The notes beneath the pieces are model-generated. The model worked only from the letters and a program-made list of their open reading frames with translations, was not told the DNA's origin and searched no databases. A stretch of 41,816 nucleotides of DNA from positions 1-41,816 of IMG/VR virus record IMGVR_UViG_3300025141_008636. One strand, given 5' to 3'. Shown here piece by piece: positions 1 through 5,803 of the stretch (its first letter is position 1; the number at the start of each line of letters is the position of its first letter). The position numbers and the translations under genes are program-made. The stretch is from a virus.

Positions 1-27
1 ATGATTTAATTTCTTATTTCTATCCAT
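1..27 (-). CDS. 5' end of a gene cut by the window edge
   Basis: An ATG at 27 opens a frame reading MDRNKKLNH up to the window edge. It is preceded by a strong Shine-Dalgarno (GGAGG, about 10 nt upstream) lying inside the end of the previous gene. Only nine codons are visible, so no function can be given. The ribosome site and the 1-nt gap to the upstream gene are the only support. Confidence 0.55.
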
Positions 28-28
28 T

Positions 29-244
29 TTAATTGTCCTCCAAATCAGCTAAACTGCTGAAATCTGTTTCTTGGTACGAATCAAAATCTTCCAAGTCCTC
101 AAATACTAAATCCATATCGTTACCTTTGGCATCACGGATTACATCTGTAAGTGCCTCAATGATTGCATCTTTATCGATTTTATCATCGTTGATTGCTTGT
201 TCGTTTATGTTTTCTAACTCTGCTATTATATCTTGTAAAGTCAT
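29..244 (-). CDS. small acidic protein, unknown
   Basis: 71 aa, strongly acidic: the last 30 residues are mostly D, E, S and F (ending SSLADLEDN). The N-terminal half (MTLQDIIAELENINEQ) looks helical. Start supported by AAGGAGATAAAGT just upstream. It follows the QueC-like gene and precedes the edge gene by 1 nt. Small acidic phage proteins often bind host proteins or mimic DNA, but nothing specific is recognised here. Confidence 0.7.
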   Translation of the reverse strand: MTLQDIIAELENINEQAINDDKIDKDAIIEALTDVIRDAKGNDMDLVFEDLEDFDSYQETDFSSLADLEDN

Positions 245-274
245 TTTACTTTATCTCCTTGTATTGTTTATTAA

Positions 275-958
275 TTAATCTATCCATCTTTTATATTGTT
301 TAATTTCTTCTAATGTTAATTGTCCTGTGGCTCTTTTTACTGCCATACACGATACACAAGTACCACATTTACCGTGACCTGTTAGTGGTGTCCTACAATA
401 CCAACATAAAGACAATAAATCTTCTGGTAGGTATGCTATAACTTCTTCTTTTGTCCAATTTTTTAGAGGTGTATAGTAAACTCCACCATTTTCTGTAAAA
501 TTTGGGCTATTTTCTGTATATCTATCATATCTAAAACCCGAAACCATATCCAAAAGTTCTTTACATTTTTTACGATTGTATTTTCGAAATGATTGTGAAC
601 TTTCACTATTATTATATAATTTAATATCACCACCCACAAATCTATCTAATTTATTTGTTTTATTTATTCCCATCACTTTACACCCACCTATAAATGTATA
701 AATCAATCTGTCGTAGGGAATCCAACCATTCATTCCCAAGTCAATGGTTGATTCTGTATATTCAAATTTTCTTTTATTTATCTCAAACCAATTTAAGATA
801 TTGTAGACTGCTATTTTTTCTGACTTATATCTATTTGTTCTATTTATTAAATTAATATGATGAACTTCAATATTATCATCTGTATTATCCAACATCCAAA
901 GTAATGTTGCAGTTGAATCAATTCCACCTGATAACATCAGTAATGTATTTTTCTTCAA
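275..958 (-). CDS. queC: QueC-like PP-loop ATPase (7-cyano-7-deazaguanine synthase family)
   Basis: 227 aa, the usual QueC length. QueC converts 7-carboxy-7-deazaguanine to preQ0 with ATP and ammonia, in the cytosol. Seen: the PP-loop SGGIDSTA at residues 10-17, binding ATP pyrophosphate, and a C-terminal zinc site with C185/C188, C198, C201 and C204 in the QueC pattern C-x(9-12)-C-x2-C-x2-C. The middle of the protein is divergent, so a related PP-loop enzyme (tRNA thiolase or amidotransferase type) is possible. Phages use QueC to make preQ0 for queuosine-type tRNA or for 7-deazaguanine in DNA. A QueF-like gene lies at 39921..40340 in this window. FolE, QueD, QueE and DpdA are not present here. 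Overlaps the upstream gene by 4 nt. Confidence 0.75.
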   Translation of the reverse strand: MKKNTLLMLSGGIDSTATLLWMLDNTDDNIEVHHINLINRTNRYKSEKIAVYNILNWFEINKRKFEYTESTIDLGMNGWIPYDRLIYTFIGGCKVMGINKTNKLDRFVGGDIKLYNNSESSQSFRKYNRKKCKELLDMVSGFRYDRYTENSPNFTENGGVYYTPLKNWTKEEVIAYLPEDLLSLCWYCRTPLTGHGKCGTCVSCMAVKRATGQLTLEEIKQYKRWID

Positions 959-1218
959 CTAACCATTTCCTTGTATTGTTTATATAATCTGTTACATCTT
1001 TCTATTTCTAATTTTGTAATTCTGTGATATGGTTTTTCTATTAAATCTTCCATCATGTTATTAACAAATGTTAAATCTGAATTGGTCATATTGATTTTAT
1101 CCACATCAAGTATAAGTTTTGCCAATCTACTTAATTTATCCACCACCATCTTGTTAGTAGTATCTTCTTTGAGATTCATTTCATCTATTATATCTATTAG
1201 TTTTTTACTACCCGGCAT
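955..1218 (-). CDS. small helical protein, member of a local paralogue family
   Basis: 87 aa, mostly charged and helical. The C-terminal half carries the pattern FVNNMMEDL...TKLEIERCNRLYKQY, which recurs in the three neighbouring genes 1219..1614, 1580..1870 and 2182..2649. The start is directly adjacent to the upstream stop (TAAATG). Function unknown; the four genes look like diverged copies of one helical module. Confidence 0.7.
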   Translation of the reverse strand: MPGSKKLIDIIDEMNLKEDTTNKMVVDKLSRLAKLILDVDKINMTNSDLTFVNNMMEDLIEKPYHRITKLEIERCNRLYKQYKEMVS

Positions 1219-1614
1219 TTACCACCCCTTTTTTATTTTAATTTCTCTTGCATCCACCATCTCTTTGGCTTCTCTTAATGTGCTATCAACAAACCTTCTG
1301 TATAATTTAATAGCACCTATCTTTGTAGGATTTTTTTGTGTTAACATACCATCAATCAGTTTCCACATATTTTTATTTGTTGGTTCTACACCACCATTAT
1401 CATTATATTTCTTCCACATTAAATTAGCCATATCAAATTCTTCTTTGGTTGGAAAAGAATCATTATCTCTAACTTCAGCCCTTAATCTCTTACACCAATT
1501 TAAATCTTTTGTATTATCAAGTGGTGAATATGAAACTCTCTCTGTTAATGAAAGTAATTTATCTAATATTTTATATTTGTTATGCACTTTTAGGATATTT
1601 CTTCCATAATTCAT
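1219..1614 (-). CDS. small protein with two copies of a helical module
   Basis: About 131 aa, basic. It holds the module seen in its neighbours: LTERV...WCKRLRAEV...TKEEFDMANLMWKKY, then a second weaker copy, NMWKLIDGML...IGAIKLYRRF. The start is uncertain. The ATG at 1614 overlaps the upstream gene by 35 nt without a good ribosome site; a TTG two codons earlier and a GTG at 1587 (8-nt overlap) are alternatives. No enzyme motif seen. Confidence 0.65.
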   Translation of the reverse strand: MNYGRNILKVHNKYKILDKLLSLTERVSYSPLDNTKDLNWCKRLRAEVRDNDSFPTKEEFDMANLMWKKYNDNGGVEPTNKNMWKLIDGMLTQKNPTKIGAIKLYRRFVDSTLREAKEMVDAREIKIKKGW

Positions 1615-1870
1615 TGGCAACTTTCATTTTAGTTGCACTTAACCACCCACCATTTCTCAAATCACTTATTTGTTCCATAACCCAAGTCTTATCAGATTTA
1701 GTTTCTCCATCGTTTTCTTGACGGTGATTGTAAGCATCATTGATACGATACTTTAATTTAAGTAATCTACCTAATGGTGATTTTGCATCTACTGCTCTTT
1801 TTACTTTAACCTTACGAGGTTTCTTTGCCGCTTTTGTTCTTTTAGTCCAAGTTGTTTTAGTTGGTTTCAT
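1580..1870 (-). CDS. small basic protein with helical module
   Basis: 96 aa. The first 30 residues are extremely rich in K/R/T (MKPTKTTWTKRTKAAKKPRK), as in nucleic-acid-binding tails. The C-terminal half has the local paralogue module: WVMEQISDLRNGGWLS, then KVANELWKKYPK. Overlaps the upstream membrane-protein gene by 14 nt; GAAAGGAAAAA gives a ribosome site. DNA or RNA binding is an inference from composition only. Confidence 0.7.
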   Translation of the reverse strand: MKPTKTTWTKRTKAAKKPRKVKVKRAVDAKSPLGRLLKLKYRINDAYNHRQENDGETKSDKTWVMEQISDLRNGGWLSATKMKVANELWKKYPKSA

Positions 1871-2051
1871 TTTTTCCTTTCACATACCAAATTATTGTTC
1901 CTAATATACCACCTACTATGGCTACATCTTTTAATATAAATAAGATTAAAATCAAACCTTCCCAAAAATCTAAACCTGAAGATTTAGCAGTAACAATCAT
2001 ATCATAGGCTTTTATTATATCAGTTAGTTGTGCTAATTCTAATTGCAACAT
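1857..2051 (-). CDS. small membrane protein
   Basis: 64 aa. An amphipathic N-terminal segment (LAQLTDIIKAYDMIV) is followed by a long hydrophobic stretch at residues 30-58 (GLILILFILKDVAIVGGILG then TIIWYV) and a short charged tail, KGKNETN. Ribosome site AAGGAG 6 nt upstream, inside the preceding 47-aa gene, which it overlaps by 13 nt. Two adjacent tiny membrane genes could form a lysis or membrane-remodelling unit (holin-like), but no lysin is nearby, so this is conjecture. Confidence 0.7.
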   Translation of the reverse strand: MLQLELAQLTDIIKAYDMIVTAKSSGLDFWEGLILILFILKDVAIVGGILGTIIWYVKGKNETN

Positions 2052-2182
2052 TTACACTCCTTACATACACATTTACATTCGTTAACACTCTTACGCCACA
2101 TAGCAGTTGCTATCCCTAAACCACATATTGATATAAAGAATAAACAAAACGATACGAATAACATATATATTGTTTGAGCCAT
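2039..2182 (-). CDS. 47-aa membrane microprotein with Cys-rich tail
   Basis: ATG at 2182 overlaps the upstream stop as TAATG. One transmembrane segment spans about residues 5-28. The tail, from about residue 36 to the end, reads ECKCVCKECKCCN: seven Cys in 13 residues. The cysteines would face one side of the membrane and could bind metal or form disulfides. The 13-nt overlap with the next membrane-protein gene suggests coupled translation. No family recognised. Confidence 0.65.
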   Translation of the reverse strand: MAQTIYMLFVSFCLFFISICGLGIATAMWRKSVNECKCVCKECKCCN

Positions 2183-2649
2183 TATTTATTTCCTTTCATT
2201 TTAATATATCTTTTATAAACTTTATTTAAACCAGCCATCTGTTTCTCCGATAACCTACCTCTGTTCTTTAACTGACTCATAATGGATGAGACAAATGATA
2301 AAGCTGAATAGTTCTTTATATAATAATCATCCTTACCTTCATCCACCCCCTTAACAAGTTCTAAAACCATGTTTATCTTTTCTAAAATAGGTTTAATTTT
2401 CTCTTGTCTTTCAATCATATGAACTGTATCATATTGAGGACTATTCATATTCTTTCTAACTGCTTCAATCATTTTAGGTGTCATCTTACGAGATCCTGTA
2501 ATAAGAATAGTGTACATATCTATCATAAACTTATCATCTTTTAAAAGAGTTAAGTTATCCTTCAACCATTTTATTTCAGTAAGATAGAGATTCTTATATT
2601 CCTCTCTATTCTTCCGTTTAGTTTCAGGTTTAATCTTACGATAAAACAA
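2182..2649 (-). CDS. helical phage protein with RGxLSxKQ motif
   Basis: 155 aa, basic and helical. It ends in FVSSIMSQLKNRGRLSEKQ at about residues 123-141, then AGLNKVYKRY. An F..S...Q...RG.LS.KQ pattern is familiar from many phage hypothetical and ssDNA-related proteins (recalled, not searched). Translation probably begins at a TTG (2649), directly after the upstream TAA and 8 nt downstream of GGGGAG; no ATG is available until far inside. Three smaller genes downstream carry diverged versions of the module. Confidence 0.7.
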   Translation of the reverse strand: MFYRKIKPETKRKNREEYKNLYLTEIKWLKDNLTLLKDDKFMIDMYTILITGSRKMTPKMIEAVRKNMNSPQYDTVHMIERQEKIKPILEKINMVLELVKGVDEGKDDYYIKNYSALSFVSSIMSQLKNRGRLSEKQMAGLNKVYKRYIKMKGNK

Positions 2650-3006
2650 TTAGGCAACTCCCCACTCAACATCATCATCAATACCAACACTCTCTAAATA
2701 CATCGCTTCTTCTGTGTAGTTAGAATCTAATTCATTAAGTTCATCAATAGTATAACCACAATCTTCATCTACAACCTCTACAAGATAACGATATAATGTG
2801 CCACAATCTTCATCTTCCCAATCGGTTTCTGTAATACGAATACTATGATATTGTTCCATTGTTTCTATCAATGAAACTGGAATTCTATCCCAATAATTCA
2901 CACGAATACTAAATTGTGTGTTATTTGGTACTGCTTTTACCTCATCAAAACCATTATGGTTTAAGGTATTTGTTACATCTAACATTAAAGTTTCTAATTC
3001 TGTCAT
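2650..3006 (-). CDS. acidic protein, unknown
   Basis: 118 aa from the ATG at 3006, which has AAAGGAAG upstream; the frame is open further back to 3045 but that would overlap the previous gene. Very acidic in the second half (DEDCGYTIDELNELD, ending SVGIDDDVEWGVA). A mixed alpha/beta pattern is suggested by FSIRVNYWDRIPVSL and YHSIRITETDW. No motif recognised. Second gene of the unit driven by the promoter at 3481..3510. Confidence 0.7.
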   Translation of the reverse strand: MTELETLMLDVTNTLNHNGFDEVKAVPNNTQFSIRVNYWDRIPVSLIETMEQYHSIRITETDWEDEDCGTLYRYLVEVVDEDCGYTIDELNELDSNYTEEAMYLESVGIDDDVEWGVA

Positions 3007-3022
3007 TTTATTTCTTCCTTTA

Positions 3023-3439
3023 TTAAAATCCATAATCAAATTCAAATGATTCTAGATTGTTATATTTTTCCACATACGATAACATTTTTTCTAACTCAAC
3101 ATCATGCCCCGCATCTGGTTCTCTTTTTAAAGCACCTCTTAAATAAGGTAATCTACTTTTAGCTAATTTAAACTCTCTATAAAGTCTTTTGTTACCCAAC
3201 ACATTTACATAAAAATCATTGGAATCACACTCACCTAAATACTCAAATTTCTCAACTATTTCATCCCAAGTATACCAGTAAGTTAATTCGTTTCTTGTGT
3301 TGGAAGTACTCATACTTAAATGATTTGGATTGTTCTCATAACCATTGTTTCTAAAAATACCTAAAGTTAATATAGTGCCTGTTTTTGGGTTTCTCCAATA
3401 AGTCCACTCTGGTACATTTTCGAAGGTTAAATCTTTCAT
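3023..3439 (-). CDS. unknown protein, first gene after promoter at 3481..3510
   Basis: 138 aa. The frame is open from an ATG at 3472, but that ATG lies only 8 nt after the -10 box, so it would sit at about +1 or +2 of the message. The ATG at 3439 has GAGAG immediately upstream and is the better start. Rich in aromatic residues (WTYWRNPKTGTILTLGIF, LTYWYTWDEIVEKFEYL) with a basic middle. No enzyme motif seen; an early-expressed host-interaction protein is possible but unproven. Confidence 0.65.
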   Translation of the reverse strand: MKDLTFENVPEWTYWRNPKTGTILTLGIFRNNGYENNPNHLSMSTSNTRNELTYWYTWDEIVEKFEYLGECDSNDFYVNVLGNKRLYREFKLAKSRLPYLRGALKREPDAGHDVELEKMLSYVEKYNNLESFEFDYGF

Positions 3440-3480
3440 TTCTCTCAATTCTTTATTTTTCTCATTTCTCATTACCCTAT

Positions 3481-3510
3481 AATATACGGATCTTTATGGT
3501 ATCAAGTCAA
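3481..3510 (-). promoter_or_regulatory. sigma70-like promoter, copy A of a five-member set
   Basis: Minus-strand TTGACT (3505-3510), an 18-bp spacer, then TATATT (3481-3486) followed by ATAGGG. An A-rich run plus AAGC lies directly upstream of the -35, like an UP element. The same arrangement recurs at 4608, 5076, 9585 and 20433. The -35 overlaps the stop codon of the upstream 46-aa gene. Confidence 0.8.
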
Positions 3511-3647
3511 GCTTTTTCTTTATATTTATTCATTTTATTTTCCCATATTATATCATCTTCTAAATCAGACCTTAATAAATCCAATTCGTGATGATTATGG
3601 TTATCAATTATATCATTTACTCTATCGAGTACTTCTTGCATTGTCAT
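3507..3647 (-). CDS. 46-aa acidic/helical microprotein
   Basis: ATG at 3647 follows GGAGAAATAAGTT. The product starts MTMQEVLDRVNDIIDNHNHH and ends MNKYKEKA; the centre (LLRSDLEDDIIWE) is acidic. Its TGA stop is the TGA of the next promoter's TTGACT, so gene and promoter are fused. The N-terminus resembles that of the acidic 71-aa protein at 29..244 (MTLQDIIAELENI), suggesting a shared short helical motif. Confidence 0.65.
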   Translation of the reverse strand: MTMQEVLDRVNDIIDNHNHHELDLLRSDLEDDIIWENKMNKYKEKA

Positions 3648-3660
3648 AACTTATTTCTCC

Positions 3661-4023
3661 TTATAAATAGTTTGGACCAGTCCATCTGAAATAGTCTTGA
3701 TTGTCATCAAATATATTACCACGAGTATGTTTGGCTGGTGCACTCCAACCCGCAGCTTTTAATACATCACCCATCTTCATTGGAACACCTTTGTGAGTTC
3801 CATCTGATTTAGCCACAAATCCCCATACTGAATTATCTCTAATTATCTTTATAAATTTCCTACCAGGTTTTATGGTTATATTAGCTCTTTCAAAATTATC
3901 ACCATGATTATAACTAACATTACCTCTCCAACCGTCAAAATCTTTATGTATATTCTCAACTAATCTATTCAAAGCTGAATCAAAATCACTTACTGATGGT
4001 AGTGGTTTTATTCCATTAATCAT
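3661..4023 (-). CDS. conserved phage hypothetical protein
   Basis: 120 aa, basic. A glycine/tryptophan-rich C-terminus reads KMGDVLKAAGWSAPAKHTRG at about residues 82-101, followed by NIFDD and WTGPNYL. I recall similar DVLKAA.W..PAKH.RGNIFD endings in large-phage hypothetical proteins, but their role is not known to me. The middle (ERANITIKPGRKFIKIIRDN) looks beta-stranded. ATG overlaps the end of the upstream Cys-rich microprotein gene by 8 nt. Confidence 0.75.
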   Translation of the reverse strand: MINGIKPLPSVSDFDSALNRLVENIHKDFDGWRGNVSYNHGDNFERANITIKPGRKFIKIIRDNSVWGFVAKSDGTHKGVPMKMGDVLKAAGWSAPAKHTRGNIFDDNQDYFRWTGPNYL

Positions 4024-4144
4024 TAGTATTCTCCAAACAAGTACCTATTGTCGCACAACACATATAACAAGTAACGGCTACAACTCCTTCATCACACATT
4101 ACTGTTTCATTACAATTTTCAGTTTTACATTCTAATTCATTCAT
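4016..4144 (-). CDS. 42-aa Cys-rich microprotein
   Basis: Starts MNELECKTENCNETVMC and continues with CYMCC and a further C; seven Cys in 42 residues, including CxxCC. A small metal-binding or disulfide-knotted protein is likely. The ATG at 4144 lies 1 nt after the upstream stop; GGGGATTAACTAAT precedes it. No family recognised. Confidence 0.6.
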   Translation of the reverse strand: MNELECKTENCNETVMCDEGVVAVTCYMCCATIGTCLENTND

Positions 4145-4145
4145 A

Positions 4146-4238
4146 TTAGTTAATCCCCTTTATTTCTTGATAAATTAAACCTATTAATGTTATGCCAATC
4201 ATTATAACATAACCCCATATTGATTCTTCAATGTACAT
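4146..4238 (-). CDS. 30-aa single-span membrane microprotein
   Basis: ATG at 4238 overlaps the upstream stop (TAATG), implying coupled translation. The product is one hydrophobic helix (GYVIMIGITLIGLIY) flanked by MYIEESIW and QEIKGIN. Short, so the call depends on the overlap and the clean hydrophobic profile. Confidence 0.5.
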   Translation of the reverse strand: MYIEESIWGYVIMIGITLIGLIYQEIKGIN

Positions 4239-4564
4239 TATATTATCTCACTTAAATCTGATACTGAAACCACTTCACCTTGAGCTGTAATAAACTCATT
4301 AGGTGTATCAGTAAGGTGTTCCATATAATCATCTATATCACCATAACCGATAATGTTTTTTAATATAGTAGATATATATAAATCAAAATTACTACTTCTA
4401 TTCTTTAATTTATATAACATTTCAACTACATCTTCTTCTGATGTATTATTAGTAACACCAACCGAAGCCATTAAATAACCAAATATATCACAACTTGGTG
4501 TACCATTTAAGTTATCCATATTTGGTGAATACATCCCATTTATAGTACAATCATTATTATTCAT
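4238..4564 (-). CDS. unknown acidic protein, first gene after promoter at 4608..4637
   Basis: 108 aa from the ATG at 4564, which has AAGGAGAAAAT upstream. An in-frame ATG exactly 11 codons earlier (4597) sits too close to the transcription start to be ribosome-bound. Segments such as SEEDVVEMLYKLKNRSSNF are helical, and the tail (ITAQGEVVSVSDLSEII) is acidic. No motif recognised. Confidence 0.65.
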   Translation of the reverse strand: MNNNDCTINGMYSPNMDNLNGTPSCDIFGYLMASVGVTNNTSEEDVVEMLYKLKNRSSNFDLYISTILKNIIGYGDIDDYMEHLTDTPNEFITAQGEVVSVSDLSEII

Positions 4565-4607
4565 ATTTTCTCCTTTTATATTTAAATTCTCTTTCATCTT
4601 ACCCTAT

Positions 4608-4637
4608 AATATAAGGATCTTTAGATACCTATGTCAA
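4608..4637 (-). promoter_or_regulatory. sigma70-like promoter, copy B
   Basis: Minus-strand TTGACA (4632-4637), an 18-bp spacer, TATATT (4608-4613), then ATAGGG. AAAAAAAAGC precedes the -35. The spacer shares ATCTAAAGATCC with copy A's CATAAAGATCC, showing recent common origin of A and B. Confidence 0.8.
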
Positions 4638-4655
4638 GCTTTTTTTTAAATTAAT

Positions 4656-4811
4656 TTAATTATTTTTTTTAGCACAATACCAATTACAATAGTTTCTGTC
4701 ATTATAATTTACTACAGCTTTATGCTCACCACACTCATTACATAAACCTTGTTTATCGTAAACACCATCCATTATATGTTTATTTGATTGTATAAATTGA
4801 GGTACATTCAT
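4656..4811 (-). CDS. 51-aa zinc-ribbon-like microprotein
   Basis: ATG at 4811 overlaps the upstream stop (TAATG). The product contains CNECGEH around residue 24 and CNWYCAKKNN at the end: a CxxC...CxxxC arrangement fitting one zinc. Last gene of the unit that starts at promoter C. The A/T run after its stop leads into promoter B. Zinc binding is inferred from spacing. Confidence 0.65.
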   Translation of the reverse strand: MNVPQFIQSNKHIMDGVYDKQGLCNECGEHKAVVNYNDRNYCNWYCAKKNN

Positions 4812-5029
4812 TATTTATTTACCTCTACTTTATAATTATTTTTCAATAACCAATCATCTAATAATCCAGTATCTTCCTCTGATAAAGATTCACTCCACTC
4901 ATCAGTAGTATCTAACCAATCAACACCACATTCCATATCTGGAGTGCCATCCACGTTAAGTGGGTAAGTAATACCATCCTCGTCTATACAAGAACCAACA
5001 CTTTCTAATACTAAAACATTCAAACTCAT
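4811..5029 (-). CDS. 72-aa acidic protein, first gene after promoter at 5076..5105
   Basis: Begins MSLNVLVLESVGSCIDEDG, with a very acidic second half (DTTDEWSESLSEEDTGLLDD). The ATG at 5029 has AAGGAAAATAAA upstream. As with the two neighbouring promoter-proximal genes, an in-frame ATG exactly 11 codons earlier (5062) falls close to the predicted transcript start. Highly acidic small phage proteins can be DNA mimics; that is only a possibility here. Confidence 0.65.
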   Translation of the reverse strand: MSLNVLVLESVGSCIDEDGITYPLNVDGTPDMECGVDWLDTTDEWSESLSEEDTGLLDDWLLKNNYKVEVNK

Positions 5030-5075
5030 TTTATTTTCCTTTATTTTATTTAATTCTTTCATTTCCTTACACTAT

Positions 5076-5105
5076 AATATACGACAAAAACCTGACATAA
5101 GTCAA
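5076..5105 (-). promoter_or_regulatory. sigma70-like promoter, copy C
   Basis: Minus-strand TTGACT (5100-5105), an 18-bp spacer, TATATT (5076-5081), then ATAGTG. AAAGAAAAAGC lies just upstream of the -35. Between the previous gene's stop (5143) and this promoter is a direct repeat of TGTTACA (about 5119-5138). Confidence 0.8.
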
Positions 5106-5142
5106 GCTTTTTCTTTAATTAAATTGTAACAAGATGTAACAG

Positions 5143-5421
5143 TTATTTTTTCAAATAATAGTGTTTTAGGAAGGTTTTTATTTCTGGTAGGTTTAATTTT
5201 CTTCTTAAATAGTTCTCTAATCTAGTATACGGGCAATCTAATACTTTACTAAAACCAAGATACATTATCCAAGCTAATAATGGTAAAGATACCCAAGGTG
5301 GTTCTTTTATGATTAACAATGGAACTGATATAATAAATCCAAGAAATCCCAAATGATGAGTTATAACCACAAAATAAAATAATAATTTATATAATTTAGT
5401 CTTCACAATCCTTTTCTTCAT
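5143..5421 (-). CDS. small integral membrane protein
   Basis: 92 aa. Two or three hydrophobic stretches: about residues 11-35 (LLFYFVVITHHLGFLGFIIS region) and 44-62 (VSLPLLAWIMYLGFSKVL). A basic C-terminus follows, DCPYTRLENYLRRKLNLPEI. The CP.TRLENYLR motif resembles small two-helix membrane proteins of the DUF2784 type, from memory and not checked. The ATG at 5421 overlaps the upstream gene by 26 nt; a GTG at 5406 is an alternative start. Last gene before promoter C. Confidence 0.7.
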   Translation of the reverse strand: MKKRIVKTKLYKLLFYFVVITHHLGFLGFIISVPLLIIKEPPWVSLPLLAWIMYLGFSKVLDCPYTRLENYLRRKLNLPEIKTFLKHYYLKK

Positions 5422-5800
5422 TACATTTACATTCAGCAGTCCATCTATCTACGGGACATTTGGATACTACATAGTGAACTTTTATGTTCATAAAACATCC
5501 ACAGTGAGTGCAACGACCATCTCGTTTTCCCGTATCTGGATTAGTCTCATCATATAATAGATGAGGACATTGTTTACATATCTCCCACCTTTTTTGTGCT
5601 ATTTCTTGTGGTGCTATGACCTGTGAACCTTTTACCCACGCCTTTAAAGAATTCCAATGATCTGTTGCTATGTTACGAACCATCTGAGATGCTGGTGGGA
5701 GTTGTTGTTCTCCCTCCAGCATTTCCTCAGTTTCTTTGATACATTCTAATTCTTCTTGAGTGGCCTCTCTATCTTTTTTGACCTTTGGGCGAGTTTTCAT
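5396..5800 (-). CDS. zinc-binding phage protein, unknown role
   Basis: 134 aa. The N-terminal third is charged and probably coiled (REATQEELECIKETEEMLEG). The second half has three cysteine clusters, WEICKQCPHLL, RCTHCGCFMNIKV and SKCPVDRW, typical of a two-zinc ribbon fold. I have seen CGCFM.IK...KCP...W in phage hypothetical proteins of unknown function. Short gap (3 nt) to the thioredoxin-fold gene upstream; co-transcribed from promoter D. Confidence 0.75.
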   Translation of the reverse strand: MKTRPKVKKDREATQEELECIKETEEMLEGEQQLPPASQMVRNIATDHWNSLKAWVKGSQVIAPQEIAQKRWEICKQCPHLLYDETNPDTGKRDGRCTHCGCFMNIKVHYVVSKCPVDRWTAECKCNEEKDCED

Positions 5801-5803
5801 ATA

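Noticed and set aside
33-1721. Plus-strand open frames such as 33..278, 1055..1609 and 1509..1721
   Set aside because: They mirror real minus-strand genes, have no ribosome sites and encode low-complexity S/L/I/F-rich products, as expected for antisense of AT-rich coding DNA.
1857-2182. Holin/spanin pair reading for the two small membrane proteins
   Set aside because: No lysin nearby, and neither topology nor a motif supports it beyond size and hydrophobicity.
5106-5142. Possible terminator or operator around the repeated TGTTACA
   Set aside because: The repeat is direct, not inverted, and has no hairpin with a U-run. Noted only as a repeat beside promoter C.
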